A DNA stretch of 64,000 bases from Deltaproteobacteria bacterium (GTDB lineage Bacteria > Myxococcota > Myxococcia > SLRQ01). Positions within the stretch are counted from its first letter, which is position 1. Each line of letters begins with the position of its first letter. The translations under genes and the position numbers were made by a program. Location of the stretch: positions 62,001-126,000 of the forward strand of contig JARGFU010000006.1 in assembly GCA_029210625.1 (NCBI GenBank), given 5' to 3'. The notes beneath the pieces were generated by a model, which saw nothing but the letters and a program-made list of their open reading frames with translations, searched no databases and had not been told where the DNA came from. Positions 1 to 7,954 of the stretch are shown piece by piece.

Positions 1-58
1 CGGTGGTCGAGAGCGAGAGCGCGGCCAGCGCGGCCACGCAGAACGAGAGACGTCGCAT
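1..58 (-). CDS. Truncated secreted-protein start (5' end only)
   Basis: Only the first 19 codons lie in the window; the gene runs off the left edge. The start is an ATG at 58-56 on the minus strand, preceded by a clear GGAGGAATC Shine-Dalgarno. The peptide begins MRRLSFCVAALAALSL, two arginines followed by a hydrophobic stretch, which is a typical signal-peptide start. It is therefore probably an exported protein. Nothing can be said about its function from this fragment. Confidence 0.6.
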   Translation of the reverse strand, partial: MRRLSFCVAALAALSLSTT

Positions 59-179
59 GATTCCTCCCTCGGCCGGTACGTCACCTCCCCCGACCGTCGT
101 GACAATGGTTCGGCCAGAAACCCTGGCTGCCGCATCCTACGAGCGATGGGCGCGTGGCGTCAGCCCTCGCGGCCGAACT

Positions 180-902
180 TCAGGGGCCGAAGAGCTCGTC
201 CACGACGTAGGTGACGCTGACGCCGAGCACCGCTCCGGCCAGCACGTCGGAGAGGTAGTGGCGGCCGTCCTGGATCCGGGAGGCGCCCACCAGCAGGGTC
301 AGGAGGGTGGCGGGCAGCCCCGCCCGCCAGCCGTAGCGGCGCCAGAGCAGGGTGGCCCAGGCCGCGGCCGAGGAGGTGTGCCCCGAGGGGAAGGAGGAGC
401 GGTGCCCGGAGTCGGGCCGGGGGCGGCCGACGCTCACCTTGAGGAGGTCGGTGAGGCCGGCGTTGATCAGCTGCGAGACCACGAAGGACTCGAGGGCGCG
501 CCGGTGGCCGGGGCGCCGCGCCTCCCGGTCCCAGAGCGAGAGCCCCCCGAGGGTCAGGGCGCTCCCCGCCAGCACGTAGGTGGGAGCCTGGCTGCCCACC
601 TCCGAGAGCCTCCCGAGCGGCTGGTTCTCCCGGGCCCAGTCCGAGGACTCCCGGTCCCAGTCCGAGGCGAAGCTGATCACCGAGAAGGAGAAGGTGAAGC
701 CGGCGACCTTCCAGGCGCCGTGCCGGGAGAGGCGCTGCCAGGCGTCCGGGGTGGCGGCCTCGGTCTCGCTCCCCCCGGGCTCCACCGCGCAGGGTGCTGT
801 CGCGGTCGCGGGTGCGGCCTCCTCCTCGGCGCGGGCCGGCAGCGGGGAGGCCGCCAGGAGCGCGAGGAGGAGCAGGGCTCGAGGAGGGAGGGGCGCCGGC
901 AT
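180..902 (-). CDS. PAP2-superfamily phosphatase, periplasmic
   Basis: This 240-residue protein has a signal peptide (cleavage likely after ARA, residue 25) and a complete PAP2 acid phosphatase signature. K155 to RP at 162-163 forms the first motif, PSGHT at 172-176 the second, and SR208-209 with H215 and D219 the third. In this family the two histidines and the aspartate carry out phosphate-ester hydrolysis, usually on lipid phosphates such as phosphatidic acid or undecaprenyl pyrophosphate. The substrate cannot be chosen from the sequence. Hydrophobic stretches flank the motifs, so it may be membrane-anchored. It lies 15 nt downstream of the CreD-like gene on the same strand, so the two could be co-transcribed. 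Confidence 0.9.
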   Translation of the reverse strand: MPAPLPPRALLLLALLAASPLPARAEEEAAPATATAPCAVEPGGSETEAATPDAWQRLSRHGAWKVAGFTFSFSVISFASDWDRESSDWARENQPLGRLSEVGSQAPTYVLAGSALTLGGLSLWDREARRPGHRRALESFVVSQLINAGLTDLLKVSVGRPRPDSGHRSSFPSGHTSSAAAWATLLWRRYGWRAGLPATLLTLLVGASRIQDGRHYLSDVLAGAVLGVSVTYVVDELFGP

Positions 903-917
903 CGCCGGCGATCCCTA

Positions 918-2216
918 TCACAGCGCCGTGGCGGGATCCCGGGGTGGCTCGGCCGGCCGGGCCGGATCCGGATCGATCCGGGGGGGCTCGAGCTTCCAGT
1001 CCGTGCGGCCGGTGATCTGCATCATCACGAAGAGGGTGAGGATGGCGCCCACCGTGATCGCCAGCCCGGTGAAGCCCTGCCAGAAGAAGGTGATGGAGAA
1101 GAGCACCAGGTAGAGGGCCTGGGGCAGGGCCATCTTCGCGAGGGCGAAGCGCCAGCCGGTGAAGAGGCGGGTGTAGGAGGTGACCAGGCCCAGGGAGACC
1201 CCCGAGGCGATCGCGAAGGAGGGGGCGATGGCGAGGTGGTCGACCAGGTAGGCGAAGAGGAGGTGGAAGGCGAAGAAGCCGCAGCCGATCATGAAGAAGT
1301 GCATGGGGTGGAGCTTCACCTGTCCAGCGGTCGCCAGCACGCCGACCACGAAGAAGAAGAAGAGCAGGCCGATGGGCGCGAAGAAGGTGATCCGCGCCGC
1401 GATGGGCCCCGGGCTCGGGAGCTGCGGCAGCACGACCCCGATGTCCTTGGAGGCCAGCAGCGAGTCGAAGGTCCACTGCCCCTCCCAGCCGGTGGCGGTG
1501 GTCTGCTGGGAGGAGGGCGAGAGGGTGCGGAGGGGAAAGTCCACCGCCTCGAAGTTGGTGCGCATCACCAGCGAGAAGTTCTCGGTGCGGGTCTGATCGC
1601 CGCCCCCCAGACGGTAGTGCCAGCTCCCGAGCCCGCGCGAGCGGTAGCGCACGGCGTAGGTGCGCACCTCGCCCTCGGCGAGGTGGACCTCCCACGCGAG
1701 GTCACCGCCGCTGACGGTGGTCTCGATCGGGCGGGCCGTGCCCTCGTCCACGCGCTCGACGGAGAGGCCGTCGTAGACCACCGCGCCGGAGGAGAGGGGG
1801 AAGAGCAGGTCGAGCTGACGGTCCTCGCCGGTGTCGTTCTCGATCCGGTAGAGGGCATCGAAGCCCACCTCGTAGGTGGCGAACCAGGCCAGCCCGCGCT
1901 GCCGGTGCTCGAGGTCGAGGCGCACGCCGATCTCGCTGCCCCCGAGGGCGACGGGGTGCTCGCGCGTCTCCATCCGCGTCACGGTGCGCTCGTGGGCGTT
2001 GCCCCGATCGTCGTAGTAGGTCTCGGTGTCCTGGACGGGGACCGAGGTCGTGTAGCTCACCCGCAGGGGGTGCTGCTCGAGCTCGGGGCCCCAGAGCCCC
2101 TGCACCTCCCAGGGCGACGAGGCCTCGTCGGTGCGGTGAACGAGGGTGCCGCCGAGCACCATCCAGGCGACGGAGCAGGCGAACCAGATCCCGGCAATGG
2201 CGATGAGTCGTTTCAT
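918..2216 (-). CDS. CreD-like inner membrane protein
   Basis: The 432-residue protein starts at the ATG whose product begins MKRLIAIAGIWF; the in-frame extension upstream of it is Arg/Pro-rich and looks non-coding. It has one N-terminal membrane segment, a long extracytoplasmic domain (about residues 25-290), and five or so C-terminal membrane helices. The run HPMHFFMIGCGFFAFHLLFA near the start of the helical part and the closing segment before GRTDWKLE are typical of the CreD (inner membrane colicin-tolerance) family. CreD belongs to the CreBC regulon in enterobacteria; its biochemical role is unsettled. No creBC genes are nearby. The call rests on topology and recalled family motifs. Confidence 0.7.
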   Translation of the reverse strand: MKRLIAIAGIWFACSVAWMVLGGTLVHRTDEASSPWEVQGLWGPELEQHPLRVSYTTSVPVQDTETYYDDRGNAHERTVTRMETREHPVALGGSEIGVRLDLEHRQRGLAWFATYEVGFDALYRIENDTGEDRQLDLLFPLSSGAVVYDGLSVERVDEGTARPIETTVSGGDLAWEVHLAEGEVRTYAVRYRSRGLGSWHYRLGGGDQTRTENFSLVMRTNFEAVDFPLRTLSPSSQQTTATGWEGQWTFDSLLASKDIGVVLPQLPSPGPIAARITFFAPIGLLFFFFVVGVLATAGQVKLHPMHFFMIGCGFFAFHLLFAYLVDHLAIAPSFAIASGVSLGLVTSYTRLFTGWRFALAKMALPQALYLVLFSITFFWQGFTGLAITVGAILTLFVMMQITGRTDWKLEPPRIDPDPARPAEPPRDPATAL

Positions 2217-2395
2217 GGCCGGCTGCCATGGCAAGGCGGGTGCCAGCCTGGCGGGGGGGCCAGGGGGCCGGAAAAGGGCGCTTTCGAGGCGGAGAGCGCC
2301 GGTGGGAAGGGCGGGCCGTGGCCTCGTGGCCACGCGGCCCGTCTCCCTCCCGCCACGACCCCGGGGGTGTCCCCCCGGGGGTGGTCAGAGGTGGG

Positions 2396-4429
2396 TCAGC
2401 GTCCGCGGTGCGGGCCGCCCCGGGCGTTCTTCACCCGGAAGGCGATCGCCTGGGTCGAGACGGTGCCCGTCCAGGCGTCGCGGCGGGCCTGGCGGCCGTC
2501 GTAGTTGCGGGGGATGTGCAGCGAGGCGCTCACCACCCAGTCGCCCGCGTCGCGCAGGCCGCAGACCTGGCCGAGGTCGATGCGCAGGGGAGCGGCGCGG
2601 CCGCCGGAGAGCTCGATGTAGTCGGCGGCGCTCGGCGGCCCGGCCATCGAGGCGGCGGCGCGGCACATCCGGGAGCGGCCGTACTGGTCGCGCAGGGTGA
2701 AGGTGATCATGAAGGGCTGCGGCAGGGCCACGAAGTAGGGGGTGCCCGTGGGGGCCTCGAGCTGCAGCGTCACCTCGATGGGCTCGTCGCCGTGGGGCGC
2801 CCGGGCCGGGGGCAGCAGCCGCGCCACCGGGGGCAGCGGCCGGGCCGGGCTCGCCGGGTGCTGATCGTAGGAGGGGGGCGGCGGGTTGTAGGGGCGGACC
2901 TCGGCCTGGCGCGGCGCGATGTCGAGGGTGTGGGTCGGCGCCTTGAGGGTGCCGTTCCAGATCGGCACCGAGTGCCCGTTGCGGCGAATGAAGCCGCTGC
3001 CGCCGGCGGGCAGGGTGTAGGAGAGCACCACCTGGTGCCGGCCGGCCGGGAGGTCGGGGCAGAGGTTGCGCAGGTCGATCTTGGTGGAGAGCGCGCCGCC
3101 CGGGCTCACGGTCCGCGAGGCGAGCTGGAGCTGACCGAGGTCGCCCACCTGACGCGGAGCGCAGCGGTAGAAGGCGCCCCGGGGGCCCCAGACCTCGGCG
3201 GAGAGCCAGAGCAGGGTGGGGGGCGTCAGGCCCACGAGGTCGGGCCCGAGGTTGCGCACCCGCAGGTCGAGGAGGATGGGGTCACCCTCCTGGAGGGCGA
3301 CGCCGCGGGGCTGGCTCACCTCGAGGCGGAGGTTGGCCCGCGCCTCGGCCGGCTCGCGGAAGAAGGGCAGGTTGTTGCCCTGGACCCGGCCCTGGAAGGC
3401 CTGGCGGCGCTGCGCGGGCGGCAGGCTCTTGTGGTCGGCCGGGTTCACGGCGTAGGTCGCGCTGACGGTGTAGGCGCCCGGTGCGGAGAGGTCGCAGATC
3501 TGGGCGAGGTCGACCTCGACCTGCCGCGACTGACCGACGGGCAGGGCCTGGAAGGCGCCGGCCTGGTAGAGGCGGGTGAGGGTGCCGCGGCAGCTCACCT
3601 GCTGGCCGTCGGCCCGCTTGATCATCAGGTTCAGGGCCGGGGGCGAGGGCTCGAGCACCAGCACCGAGTCGGGGCCGTGGTTGCGCAGGTCCAGGGTGAG
3701 GACCATCGGCTCGTTGACCCGGCTGCGCCGCTGGCGGGAGAGGTGGAGGGCGAGGTTGGCCCGCGCCTTCGGGGCGTTGACCTCCAGGGTGGTGGACGCC
3801 TGCAGCTCACCGACGTAGGCGTCGTAGCCGTAGCTGTAGCCGTCGAAGGTCAGCGGGATGCGGTACTTCAGCTTCACCTGGTACTTGCCCTCGGGCACGC
3901 CCTGGCAGAAGCCGTCGAGGTAGACGCTCTTGTCCATCATCCCGCCCGCGGGCAGGGAGTAGAAGCGGTCCGGGCGGATCTGCCGGGGGATGTCCACCGG
4001 CTCGCTGCAACGACGCACCTGCCGGGTGCGCACGTTGGTCAGCTCGAAGGTCATGAAGCCCTTGCGCATCTCGTAGAGGATCACCGGGACGGTGTTGTCG
4101 TTGCGCAGGGTCACCCGCACCGGGATGTTCTCCTCCGGGAGGAAGACCGGCTTGGCCGGATCCACGAAGAGCCGCAGGTTCTGGCCGAGCTGGGCCGGAG
4201 GCGGCACCGGCGCGGGCGCCGGGGGCGGCGGCGGCGGGGGGGGAGGCGGGGGCGTGGGCTCCGGCGGCGGAGCCGGGGGCGGCGGCGCCGGGGGTGGCGG
4301 GGTCATCTCCCCCTCGCCGGGGTTCGGGGAGGTGGTCGGGGGCGTCCCCGCGGGCGGGTCCACCACGTAGAAGCAGCCGGCCAGGGCGAGCACGGGTGCC
4401 AGGATCAGGATGGACGAGAGCTTCTTCAT
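2396..4429 (-). CDS. Lipoprotein with proline-rich stalk and four Cys-paired repeats
   Basis: This is a 677-residue lipoprotein: signal peptide with lipobox LAGC (C19), an extreme proline-rich linker (about 44-78), then four Ig-like repeats at roughly 84-216, 225-355, 366-503 and 536-665. Each repeat opens with an N-L-x-L type strand, contains a 'V-x-L-x-L-R-N' like strand, and carries two cysteines 32-34 residues apart: C141/C175, C280/C312, C423/C457, C589/C623. The second cysteine is always in a motif like 'I-D-L-x-x-x-C' and is followed by an 'A-G-x-Y-x-V' strand. One disulfide per repeat is likely. AAGGAGG precedes the ATG. I do not recognise a named family; adhesive or carrier roles are only possibilities. 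Confidence 0.8.
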   Translation of the reverse strand: MKKLSSILILAPVLALAGCFYVVDPPAGTPPTTSPNPGEGEMTPPPPAPPPPAPPPEPTPPPPPPPPPPPAPAPVPPPAQLGQNLRLFVDPAKPVFLPEENIPVRVTLRNDNTVPVILYEMRKGFMTFELTNVRTRQVRRCSEPVDIPRQIRPDRFYSLPAGGMMDKSVYLDGFCQGVPEGKYQVKLKYRIPLTFDGYSYGYDAYVGELQASTTLEVNAPKARANLALHLSRQRRSRVNEPMVLTLDLRNHGPDSVLVLEPSPPALNLMIKRADGQQVSCRGTLTRLYQAGAFQALPVGQSRQVEVDLAQICDLSAPGAYTVSATYAVNPADHKSLPPAQRRQAFQGRVQGNNLPFFREPAEARANLRLEVSQPRGVALQEGDPILLDLRVRNLGPDLVGLTPPTLLWLSAEVWGPRGAFYRCAPRQVGDLGQLQLASRTVSPGGALSTKIDLRNLCPDLPAGRHQVVLSYTLPAGGSGFIRRNGHSVPIWNGTLKAPTHTLDIAPRQAEVRPYNPPPPSYDQHPASPARPLPPVARLLPPARAPHGDEPIEVTLQLEAPTGTPYFVALPQPFMITFTLRDQYGRSRMCRAAASMAGPPSAADYIELSGGRAAPLRIDLGQVCGLRDAGDWVVSASLHIPRNYDGRQARRDAWTGTVSTQAIAFRVKNARGGPHRGR

Positions 4430-4584
4430 GACGGGATTGCCTCCTTGACCGGAGCGGACGTTCGAGGCCCGCCTCCATTCAGCCGGAAGTTTCGGCCCAC
4501 GGCCCTTCCGAGCACAAGGATCCCGGGAGGATGGCCCGGCCGGCTGGGTGAGGCCGGGCCTGGCATGGCCCCCGTGGAAGCGGC

Positions 4585-4590
4585 TACAAT
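4585..4590 (+). promoter_or_regulatory. Candidate -10 box (TACAAT) of the nuclease operon
   Basis: TACAAT lies only 6 nt before the ATG at 4597, and no Shine-Dalgarno is present in that gap. The box is a 5/6 match to the sigma-70 -10 consensus in a very GC-rich background. No convincing -35 is present at the right spacing. If used, transcription would start at or beside the start codon, giving a leaderless mRNA. Confidence 0.4.
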
Positions 4591-4596
4591 CGCCGG

Positions 4597-5760
4597 ATGG
4601 TGCTCCGATCGCACCGGGCAGACCTCCGGACCGGGTCGGCCTGGGAGGGAACGCGGCGAGGCACGCTGATCCTGGCGATCTGCGTGGCCCTCGGGGCCGG
4701 CTGTGCTCTCCGCACCAACTCCCACACGGCGCGCCAGCGCTACGAGAAGAAGGAGCTGCAGTCGCTCCTGACCCGCTTCGAGCAGCCCGGCCTGGTCCTC
4801 GGCGAGTTCGCCCTGGCCTCCAAGCCGGTCATCGACGGGGACACGGTGAAGGTGGCAGGCCTGGAGACCACCCTGCGCCTGCTGGCCATCGACACCGAGG
4901 AGACCTTCAAGAACGAGGACGACCGGCGCTTCGCCGCCGCGGACTGGGAGGGCTACCTCGCCTTCAAGGCCAGCCAGTCGCGCAAGCCCATCAAGGTGGC
5001 CACCCCCATGGGGGAGGAGGCCAAGCGCTTCGCCCAGAAGTTCTTCCAGGGCGTGACCAAGGTCCGCCTCGAGCGGGATCACCCCAAGGATCTGCGCGGC
5101 CGCTTCAACCGCTACCTCGTCTACGTCTTCGCGATGAAGGACGGGGTCTGGGTGAACTACAACATCGCCTGCGTCCGGGCGGGGATGAGCCCCTACTTCA
5201 CCAAGTATGGCTACTCCCGCCGCTTCCACGCCGACTTCCTCCGGGCCCAGGAGCTGGCGCGCTCCGAGGCCCGGGGCATCTGGGACCCCAACACCCAGCA
5301 CTACCCCGACTACGACGCCCGCCTGGAGTGGTGGAACGCCCGGGGTGAGTTCGTCGCCGGCTTCGAGGACGAGGGCCGCGACAAGGAGGACTGGGTGGTC
5401 CTCACCCACTGGGACTCCCTCCTGCGCCTCGAGGAGCTCGAGGGTCGGGACGTGCACGTGCTGGGCACCGTCAGCGAGGTGAAGCTCGGCGACCGGGGCC
5501 CGACCAAGGTGTTGCTGGGGCGGAGGATGTTCTCCGACTTCCCCCTGATCTTCTTCGACAAGGACGTCTTCGGCAGCTCACGCATCGCCGACTACCGGGG
5601 GGAGTTCGTCCACGTGAAGGGGCAGGTCACCCGCTACCGCAACAAGCACAACGGGGAAGAGACCCTCCAGATCCAGGTGAAGTCTCCCTCCCAGATCCTG
5701 CTCTCAGTGCGACCCCCGCCGGCGTCGCCCTCCAACACTGCCACCGCGAGCACCCCATGA
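4597..5760 (+). CDS. Nuclease lipoprotein: SNase domain plus OB-like C-terminal domain
   Basis: A 387-residue lipoprotein with a long basic N-region and lipobox LGAGC (C36). Residues 77-230 form a thermonuclease (SNase) domain: VIDGDT (78-83), the strand containing R94, D99 and E102 in the pattern RLLAIDTEE, and GRFNRYLVYV with an arginine at the R87 position of the staphylococcal enzyme. The three core catalytic residues therefore seem present. Residues about 281-370 look like a second OB-type nucleic-acid-binding domain (G-R-D-V-H-V-L-G-T-V, then Y-R-G-E-F-V-H-V-K-G-Q-V). It is the first gene of a four-gene operon and overlaps the next by ATGA. It probably cleaves DNA or RNA outside the cytoplasm. 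Confidence 0.85.
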   Translation: MVLRSHRADLRTGSAWEGTRRGTLILAICVALGAGCALRTNSHTARQRYEKKELQSLLTRFEQPGLVLGEFALASKPVIDGDTVKVAGLETTLRLLAIDTEETFKNEDDRRFAAADWEGYLAFKASQSRKPIKVATPMGEEAKRFAQKFFQGVTKVRLERDHPKDLRGRFNRYLVYVFAMKDGVWVNYNIACVRAGMSPYFTKYGYSRRFHADFLRAQELARSEARGIWDPNTQHYPDYDARLEWWNARGEFVAGFEDEGRDKEDWVVLTHWDSLLRLEELEGRDVHVLGTVSEVKLGDRGPTKVLLGRRMFSDFPLIFFDKDVFGSSRIADYRGEFVHVKGQVTRYRNKHNGEETLQIQVKSPSQILLSVRPPPASPSNTATASTP

Positions 5761-7451
5761 ACCACCTCTATCGTCTGTCCCTGGCGGCCGCCCTCGTCGG
5801 CGCGCTCCTCTCGACCAGCTGCGGCCCGGGTGGGGGCAACAACGACCAGGGCTGCCGGGCCGACCTCCTGGTGGGAGACCTCGTCATCACCGAGGTCATG
5901 GCGAACCCCGACAGCACCGACACCGGGCGCGAGTGGTTCGAGATCTTCGTCAACACGACCGCCGCCGTGGACCTGACCGGGCTGCGCCTGGAGGTGAGCC
6001 GGGCGGACGGCACCGGCGAGGAGCAGCACACGGTCGCCGGCCTCACGGTGGACCCCTCCGACTACATCACCTTCGGCTCCTTCCTCGAGCCGGTCCCGCA
6101 GTGGCTCGACTACTCCTACGGCACCAACCTCGGCAGTCTGCGCAACTCGGACGGCCGGGTGGCCGTGATCTGCGATGACGTCGTGGTGGACGAGGTCGTC
6201 TACGGCAGCACCTCCGACGGCAAGGCGCTGGTCTTCACCGGCGCACTCGCGCCGGACTACTCGGCCAACGACGCCGCCGAGAACTGGTGCAACGCCAGCG
6301 AGGAGTACGAGACGGGCTCGATGGGCTCGCCGGGGCAGGCGAACGAGCACTGCGCCGGAGGGCCGAACCCCACCGAGTGCGACGACGCCGGTGTGCGCCG
6401 CACCCTCGTGAACCCCCTGCCCGGCGATCTCGTCATCACCGAGCTGATGCCCAACCCCGCGGCGGCCGACGACGCCACCGCGGAGTGGTTCGAGGTCTAC
6501 GTCGGGCGCGACCTCGACCTCAACGGGGTCGAGCTGGGCGCCGACCCGGGCAACCCCCGGGTGACCCTCTCCGGCACCGACTGCCTCTCCGTGACGGCCG
6601 GCAGCTACGTGGTCTTCGCCCGCACCGCCGACCCGGCCACCAACGGCGGCCTCGACGCGGTCGCCGGGACCTTCCCGATGGGGATGGTCAACGGCGGCGG
6701 CTCGATCTTCGTGGGCTTCGAGGGCGCGGTCCTCGACGCCGTGACCTGGACCGGCTCGGGCACCGGCATCTCGGTCTCGCTCGATCCCGCCTCCCAGGAT
6801 CCCACCTCGAACGACGACCCCACCAAGTGGTGCGCGGGCACCGGGACCTACGGCCTGGGCGACACCGGCACCCCGGGCGCCGCGAACGCGTCCTGCCCCC
6901 TGGTGCCCCCGCCGGGCTCCTGCGTCGAGGGCGGCACCACCATCCGCGCCATCGATCCGCCGGGGGCGGGTGACCTGCAGCTCACCGAGCTGATGGCGAA
7001 CCCCGCCTCGGTGGACGACGCGCTCGGGGAGTGGTTCGAGGTCCGGGTGGGCCGCGATCTGGACCTCAACGGGCTCGAGGTCGGTACCGACACCGTCGGC
7101 GGCGCGGTCCGCTTCACCCTGAACGACACCGCCTGCCTGCGGGCCACCGCCGGCAGCCACATCGTCATCGCCCGGGAGACCGACGGCGGAGTGAACGGCG
7201 GCCTGCCCTCGGTGCTGGCCACCTTCGACTTCGCCCTGGTGAACACCAACTCGGGCCTCTTCGTCGGGCACGGCGGCACCCTCATCGACTCGATGACCTA
7301 CGCCTCGACCTCCTCGGGGGCCACCCTCTCCCGGGACCCGGCCCTGGCGACCCTCTGGTGCGATCTGGCGGCCTTCACCACCCCGGCGGCTCCCACCTAC
7401 GGTCTGGGAGACAAGGGCTCCCCCGCGGCGGTCAACCCCTCCTGCCAATGA
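5757..7451 (+). CDS. Lipoprotein with three lamin-tail (LTD) domains
   Basis: The 564-residue product has a lipobox at C22 and three tandem lamin-tail-domain repeats beginning near residues 40, 222 and 404. Each starts with a GDLVITE(V/L)MANP-like strand, followed by EWFEV-x-V, and closes with a W-C...GDxGxPGxxN...C segment. Bacterial LTDs are immunoglobulin-like modules found on secreted or membrane-tethered proteins and often accompany nucleases and other hydrolases. No catalytic domain is visible, so a binding or scaffolding role is likely. Its ATG overlaps the upstream nuclease stop (ATGA), and its stop overlaps the next start (ATGA), so translation is probably coupled. Confidence 0.88.
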   Translation: MNHLYRLSLAAALVGALLSTSCGPGGGNNDQGCRADLLVGDLVITEVMANPDSTDTGREWFEIFVNTTAAVDLTGLRLEVSRADGTGEEQHTVAGLTVDPSDYITFGSFLEPVPQWLDYSYGTNLGSLRNSDGRVAVICDDVVVDEVVYGSTSDGKALVFTGALAPDYSANDAAENWCNASEEYETGSMGSPGQANEHCAGGPNPTECDDAGVRRTLVNPLPGDLVITELMPNPAAADDATAEWFEVYVGRDLDLNGVELGADPGNPRVTLSGTDCLSVTAGSYVVFARTADPATNGGLDAVAGTFPMGMVNGGGSIFVGFEGAVLDAVTWTGSGTGISVSLDPASQDPTSNDDPTKWCAGTGTYGLGDTGTPGAANASCPLVPPPGSCVEGGTTIRAIDPPGAGDLQLTELMANPASVDDALGEWFEVRVGRDLDLNGLEVGTDTVGGAVRFTLNDTACLRATAGSHIVIARETDGGVNGGLPSVLATFDFALVNTNSGLFVGHGGTLIDSMTYASTSSGATLSRDPALATLWCDLAAFTTPAAPTYGLGDKGSPAAVNPSCQ

Positions 7452-7954
7452 GCCGGACGCCCGCCGCCGGCCTGCGGGTCTGCTGCCTCCTGCTCCTCGC
7501 CACGCCCCTCCTCCTGCTGGGGGGCGGTTGCGGGGAGAAGTGCGGCCCGAAGAAGGCGGTGGTCACCGAGGTGGTCGACGGTGACACCGTTCACCTCGAC
7601 ACCGGCGACACGGTGCGGCTCCTGATGGTGAACACCCCCGAGATCACCTCGGGGAAGAACGAGTGCTACGGCGAGGAGGCTCGCCGCTTCACCACCGATC
7701 TGGTCGAGGGCAAGGAGGTCCGCCTCGAGTACGAGGACGAGTGCACCGACCGCTTCCAGCGCCTGCTGGCCTATGTCTCCATCGACGGGCGGGAGCTCAA
7801 CGCCCTGCTGGTGGAGCGGGGCTACGCCTGCGCCTACTACGTGCCCCCGAGCGGCGAGGATCGTCTCGCCGAGTTCGAGGAGCTCGAGCTCGACGCCCGG
7901 GCCGCCAGCCGCGGCCTCTGGGGTAGCTGCCAGGAGATCACATGTCAGGACTGA
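7448..7954 (+). CDS. Second SNase-family nuclease lipoprotein
   Basis: A compact 168-residue lipoprotein (lipobox cysteine C28) made of a single thermonuclease domain. Visible motifs are VVDGDT (42-47), R57, the segment VNTPE (61-65) and R105 in DRFQRLLAY. Compared with staphylococcal nuclease, the arginines and the glutamate are kept, but the calcium-binding aspartate of the V-D-T-P-E motif is asparagine (N62). Cysteines at 32, 73, 99, 128, 161 and 166 suggest disulfides in an oxidising compartment. It overlaps the LTD gene by 4 nt and the HhH-barrel gene by 13 nt. It is much shorter than the operon's first nuclease and lacks the extra OB-like domain. Confidence 0.87.
   Translation: MSRTPAAGLRVCCLLLLATPLLLLGGGCGEKCGPKKAVVTEVVDGDTVHLDTGDTVRLLMVNTPEITSGKNECYGEEARRFTTDLVEGKEVRLEYEDECTDRFQRLLAYVSIDGRELNALLVERGYACAYYVPPSGEDRLAEFEELELDARAASRGLWGSCQEITCQD

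Noticed and set aside
3-2504. Long plus-strand open frame over the PAP2 and CreD-like genes
   Set aside because: It is Arg/Gly/Pro/Glu-rich, has no domain, and overlaps genes with clear motifs on the other strand. It is a product of high GC content.
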